Notes under the pieces: generated by a model
Told to the model about the DNA's origin: nothing
The model's input: the letters and a program-made list of their open reading frames with translations, nothing else
The model's database searches: none
Program-made: the position numbers and the translations under genes
Source: Hedera helix
Taxonomy: Eukaryota > Streptophyta > Magnoliopsida > Apiales > Araliaceae
NCBI GenBank assembly: GCA_947179155.2
Contig: OX359281.1
Span: 40,645,467 to 40,709,466, forward strand
DNA: 64,000 nt
Direction: 5' to 3'
Shown: one piece after another, positions 61,189 to 64,000 of the stretch
Position numbering within the stretch: the first letter of the stretch is position 1
Layout: each line of letters begins with the position of its first letter

Positions 61189-61193
<5 letters not shown>
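60675..61193 (-). repeat. 5' LTR of the LARD-like element
   Basis: 519 bp. Its outer end begins TGTTGAGATG on the minus strand. No standard initiator-tRNA-Met primer site follows; the adjacent minus-strand sequence is TTTGCGCTAGAAGGAG, so another primer may be used. Confidence 0.88.

Positions 61194-61243
<50 letters not shown>
61194..61243. repeat. (AT)n(AC)n microsatellite, right half of the split tract
   Basis: About 33 bp of AT then CACACACAC. Continuous with the left half before the LARD-like element inserted. Confidence 0.9.
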
Positions 61244-61469
61244 TCCATGATAACAAGGAACACGATCAATGCTTCATATATTGAATCCTGATTACTCTTA
61301 TACCATGTTAACGGACCCAACGGGTTCGGGTGGGTTTGGTAAGTATTAATGGGTTTAAGTTTAAATGGGTCAAAGTTATATGACCTGAAAATTAAATAGA
61401 CCGTAAATGAACGGTTATAAACGGGATATAGAAGAATATGGGTCGTCCATATAATTAAGGAAGATTTAC

Positions 61470-62240
61470 ATTTCTTAGTATATTTTTAGAAAAAATTACA
61501 ATAAAGTGCATCTAAAAAATATTTACAGAATTAATACATTTTTAATATTTAATTTTTAAAGTAGTACATTGTTATTCATTTAATTTGAAATTTGACGCAG
61601 CTGCGTGATATGTGAAGCAGCTGTGTCAGAAAGATTTCAACGCAGCTGTGTGAGTTGTGAAGCAACTGCGTCAAAAGGCGAATTGAGGTAACCAAACACT
61701 ATTATGGAGGTAACAAAATATTATTATGGGGGTACCCAAACACTATTATGGTGATTTTTTAGACGCAATTGCGTCATATGTGAAGCAGCTGTGTCAGAAG
61801 ATTTCAACGCAGCTGCTTCAACGCAGCTGCGTGAGTTGTGAAGCAACTGCGTCAAAAGGCGAGTTGAGATAACCAAATACTAGTATGGAGGTAACCAAAC
61901 ACTATTATGGAGGTAACCAAATATTATTTTGGAGATAACCAAACACTATTATGGTGATTTTTTAGACGCAGCTGCGTGATATGTGAAACAGCTGTGTCAG
62001 AAGATTTCAACGCAGCTGCGTGAGTTGTGAAACAGCTGCGTCAAAAGGCGAGTTGATGTAACCAAACACTAGTATGGAGGTAACCAAACACTATTATGGA
62101 GGTAACCAAAGTATTTTTTTGATTTCATGACACAAAAGATTTCAACGCAGCTGCGTGAGTTGTGAAGCAGCTGCGTCAAAAGGTGCACTCTTATTGTAAT
62201 TATTTTGTGAATGCATTAATCTTGTATTTTTTTCTTAATT
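61470..62240. mobile_element. Candidate non-autonomous transposon carrying a palindrome array
   Basis: Left edge ATTACAATAAAGTGCA (about 61495) and, inverted, right edge TGCACTCTTATTGTAAT (about 62185) suggest terminal inverted repeats around the palindrome array. No coding sequence and no certain target duplication, so boundaries are approximate. Confidence 0.45.
61597..62180. repeat. Array of ACGCAGCTGCGT palindromes, unit about 165-200 bp
   Basis: Units start at about 61598, 61763 and 61964, with a partial copy at about 62140. Each has GACGCAGCTGCGTGATATGT, then AGCAGCTGTGTCAGA, then TTCAACGCAGCTGCGTGAG, then AACTGCGTCAAAAGGCG, and ends in several GGTAACCAAACACTATTATG spacers. Confidence 0.9.
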
Positions 62241-62726
62241 GTTGTATATTACTGTAAAGAACCCTATAATCAATCTTAGACAATGAATTGACAAAATAAA
62301 CCACCAACAACTTCTATTATCATTGATCTTGATGGAAAAAAACACTACCAAATCCAGAATCTAAACTCCTGATACGACTAAAAAATTAACAATTCTTTAC
62401 CCACTCTTTCTAACATGAAGGTTAAGACTGAAGTGTATCCATATGTACATTTAGAAACATAACTTTCACGATCAACTCAGAGTATTAATTTAGAATTTTG
62501 GCACTCACAGCTCTTCACCATAACTGTATTTCCAACTGTCTTAACATTCCAAAAATAATACTTTCTCTGTTTTATTATATAGATCGTTTTAAATTTTACT
62601 TTTTCATAATATAAGACGCTCTGCATATAGTTAGAAGAAAAAATTTAATTATTTTCTACTTTATTATTAAAGATTAAGTAATTGAGAAAGAGATAGAGAG
62701 TAATAATTAATTAGTGTGTGTAGACC

Positions 62727-62860
62727 TGGCAATTGAGGCCCAAGCCCGCGGGCCGGGCCCGCCCACCCGTAAAAATCTGGGCCACGGGCGTTATTAATTC
62801 AGCCCATAGAAAGTTGGGCCATTTTGGCCCGGCCCGTTTTTGGCCCGGCCCGCCCGCTAT
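62727..62860. repeat. GC-rich GGCCCGGCCCG block, copy 1
   Basis: CCCGCGGGCCGGGCC, GGGCCACGGGCG and TTTTGGCCCGGCCCG motifs in a strongly AT-rich setting. Preceded by TAGACCTGGCAATTG, which resembles a plant hAT terminus. Confidence 0.8.
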
Positions 62861-62886
62861 ATTTTTTTTTTTTAAAAAGCAAAGCT

Positions 62887-62959
62887 GCTGCTGGGGGGAA
62901 TCGAACTCCCAATGTCTAAGTTCCTGAACACAAGCTCAAACCAACTGAGCTACATCAAC
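62887..62959 (-). pseudogene. tRNA-like sequence (tRNA pseudogene or SINE head)
   Basis: Minus strand: a 7-bp acceptor arm pairing at six positions (GTTGATG with CAGCAGC), a perfect D arm GCTC/GAGC with box A (TAGCTCAGTTGG), and box B (AGTTCGATTCC). The anticodon stem does not pair and the loop lacks the invariant U33, so it is not a working tRNA. Both pol III promoter boxes look usable. Confidence 0.6.
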
Positions 62960-63142
62960 TTTTTGTTTTAAATCTAATCTTTAATTGTATTTGTTTTGAT
63001 TTTATTTTCTTCTTTTTAACTAAAGTACATATCTCATCAGTCATCAGTCATCACTCATCACCATTCACCCACTTTTATCCGTCCAAGTTCTTATTTCTTC
63101 TCTTCTTCACTCTCTGCCTCTCTCTCTTCCGTTCTCTCTCTT

Positions 63143-63165
63143 AGCCACACACACACACACACACA

Positions 63166-63198
<33 letters not shown>

Positions 63199-63218
63199 GT
63201 TATTCCATATATATTATA

Positions 63219-63251
<33 letters not shown>

Positions 63252-63720
63252 TCTGTGGTTATTGTGTTCCAGATCTGTGATTTTGTATATATATATATAT
63301 ATATACCACTGTTATATATATATATATATCATGTATCTCGTGTGTGTGTATTTATGTGATATATTATAGATTACTGGTCTACTGCTACTATATGATATAT
63401 CTCCTATATGATATATGTGATATATATTATACAACTGGTCTGCTGCTACTATATGATATATATATATATATAAAAGATATATCATATAGTATATATATGT
63501 GATATATTATATACTAATGATCTACTGCTACTATATGATATATGATATATATAAAAGATATATCATATAGTATATATATGTGATATATTATATACTAATG
63601 GTCTACTGCTACTATATGATATATGATATATCTCATATATATATATATAGATTACTACTGCTTTATATTTATATATTTCGTGTATGATATATTATATATA
63701 TATACTACTGCTAATATATC
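63143..63720. repeat. AT-rich minisatellite and (CA)n/(TA)n tracts
   Basis: (CA)n and (TA)n runs are followed by about five copies of a 70-105 bp unit marked by TCTACTGCTACTATATGATA, with self-complementary ATATCATATAGTATATATAT stretches. Confidence 0.85.
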
Positions 63721-63892
63721 TGGTTTCATGTTTTGATCTTACTGAAGGATCATGTTTTGATTGTTCTGTTTATTGAATTGGCTGGGTAGAGATGGTTATT
63801 TTTTCTGAATTTGTTTTTTTTTTTTTTCATTTGGGTTTATTTTAAAAAGATAGCAAATTAGATTTTATTAGTGTGTATTTTTTTTTTAAAAA

Positions 63893-64000
63893 AGCCCGCG
63901 GGCCGGGCCGGCCCAATCCGGGCCACGGGCCGCGTATTTTAAGCCCACGAAAACCTGGGCCGTTTTGGCCCGGCCCGCTTGTGGCCCGGCCCGTTTGGGT
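63893..64000. repeat. GC-rich GGCCCGGCCCG block, copy 2
   Basis: Direct repeat of the block at 62727: same order CCCGCGGGCCGGGCC, GGGCCACGGGC, CCTGGGCCGTTTTGGCCCGG. Runs off the window edge. Confidence 0.82.

Larger units (their letters stand above)
57418..61193 (-). mobile_element. Non-autonomous LTR retrotransposon (LARD-like)
   Basis: A 3.78-kb element with two LTRs of 520 and 519 bp in the same orientation. Read on the minus strand the LTR starts TGTTGAGATGTAATTATTTG, has a CTATAAATAC TATA box and ends GACGTTAACA, so transcription runs right to left. Target duplication ATATA on both sides (57413-57417 and 61194-61198). The 2.7-kb interior shows no gag, protease, RT or integrase. It holds minisatellites, a 90-codon frame and anonymous sequence. 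A purine-rich GGAGAGTGAGAGA precedes the left (3') LTR. The LTRs differ at many sites (about 85-90% alike by eye), so the insertion is old. Confidence 0.85.

Noticed and set aside
62887..62959. Functional tRNA gene
   Set aside because: D arm and box motifs are good, but the anticodon stem does not pair and U33 is missing, so it is recorded as a pseudogene or SINE head.

Overview
This is a 64 kb stretch of nuclear DNA from a flowering plant, probably a eudicot. The evidence is GT-AG introns throughout, an AT-rich background full of (AT)n microsatellites, plant LTR retrotransposons and MITEs, and plant-only genes (PHYLLO, WIT, a bHLH49-like factor, plastid HSP90 and phage-type RNA polymerase fragments). 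I cannot name the species from sequence alone. All exon coordinates were read by hand from splice consensus, reading frame and recalled family sequences.

Layout. (1) 1-2.3 kb: two unrelated gene fragments in the same orientation, exon 1 of plastid HSP90 (HSP90C/HSP90-5) followed by the 3' exons of a phage-type organellar RNA polymerase (RPOT), both with introns and both damaged. (2) 2.9-8.7 kb: a nearly complete Ty3/gypsy chromovirus with two 507-bp LTRs that differ at about 10 positions; its gag-pol frame has one in-frame stop near the end of the integrase. (3) 10.4-12.7 kb, plus strand: a five-exon gene fusing a SAM domain to a peroxiredoxin-like 2 (AhpC/TSA) domain. (4) 15.35-19.15 kb, minus strand: a seven-coding-exon bHLH49-like transcription factor. 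(5) 19.2-25.9 kb: AT-rich intergenic DNA with microsatellites and at least one foldback element. (6) 25.9-31.2 kb, plus strand: a WIT-type coiled-coil, tail-anchored nuclear-envelope protein with a predicted 2.1-kb leader intron. (7) 33.2-33.8 kb, plus strand: a small secreted cysteine-rich peptide gene, with two related MITE-like foldbacks upstream and a 2-kb hAT-like element downstream. (8) 36.3-55.7 kb, minus strand: PHYLLO, a 19-kb gene of about 28 coding exons fusing a truncated MenF with MenD, MenC and MenH, the plastid steps toward phylloquinone. Its introns host a 1.1-kb terminal-inverted-repeat transposon and a decayed retroelement. (9) 55.7-64 kb: gene-poor repeats: a 3.8-kb non-autonomous LTR element inserted in an (AT)n tract, an array of GCAGCTGC palindromes, and a GC-rich direct repeat that encloses a tRNA-like sequence and AT-rich minisatellites.

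The genes are independent transcription units. The strongest candidates for novelty are the HSP90C/RPOT chimeric locus, the SAM-peroxiredoxin fusion, the palindrome array at 61.6-62.2 kb, the repeat-built non-autonomous transposons, and a 56-nt conserved-looking open segment in PHYLLO that cannot be spliced in frame.
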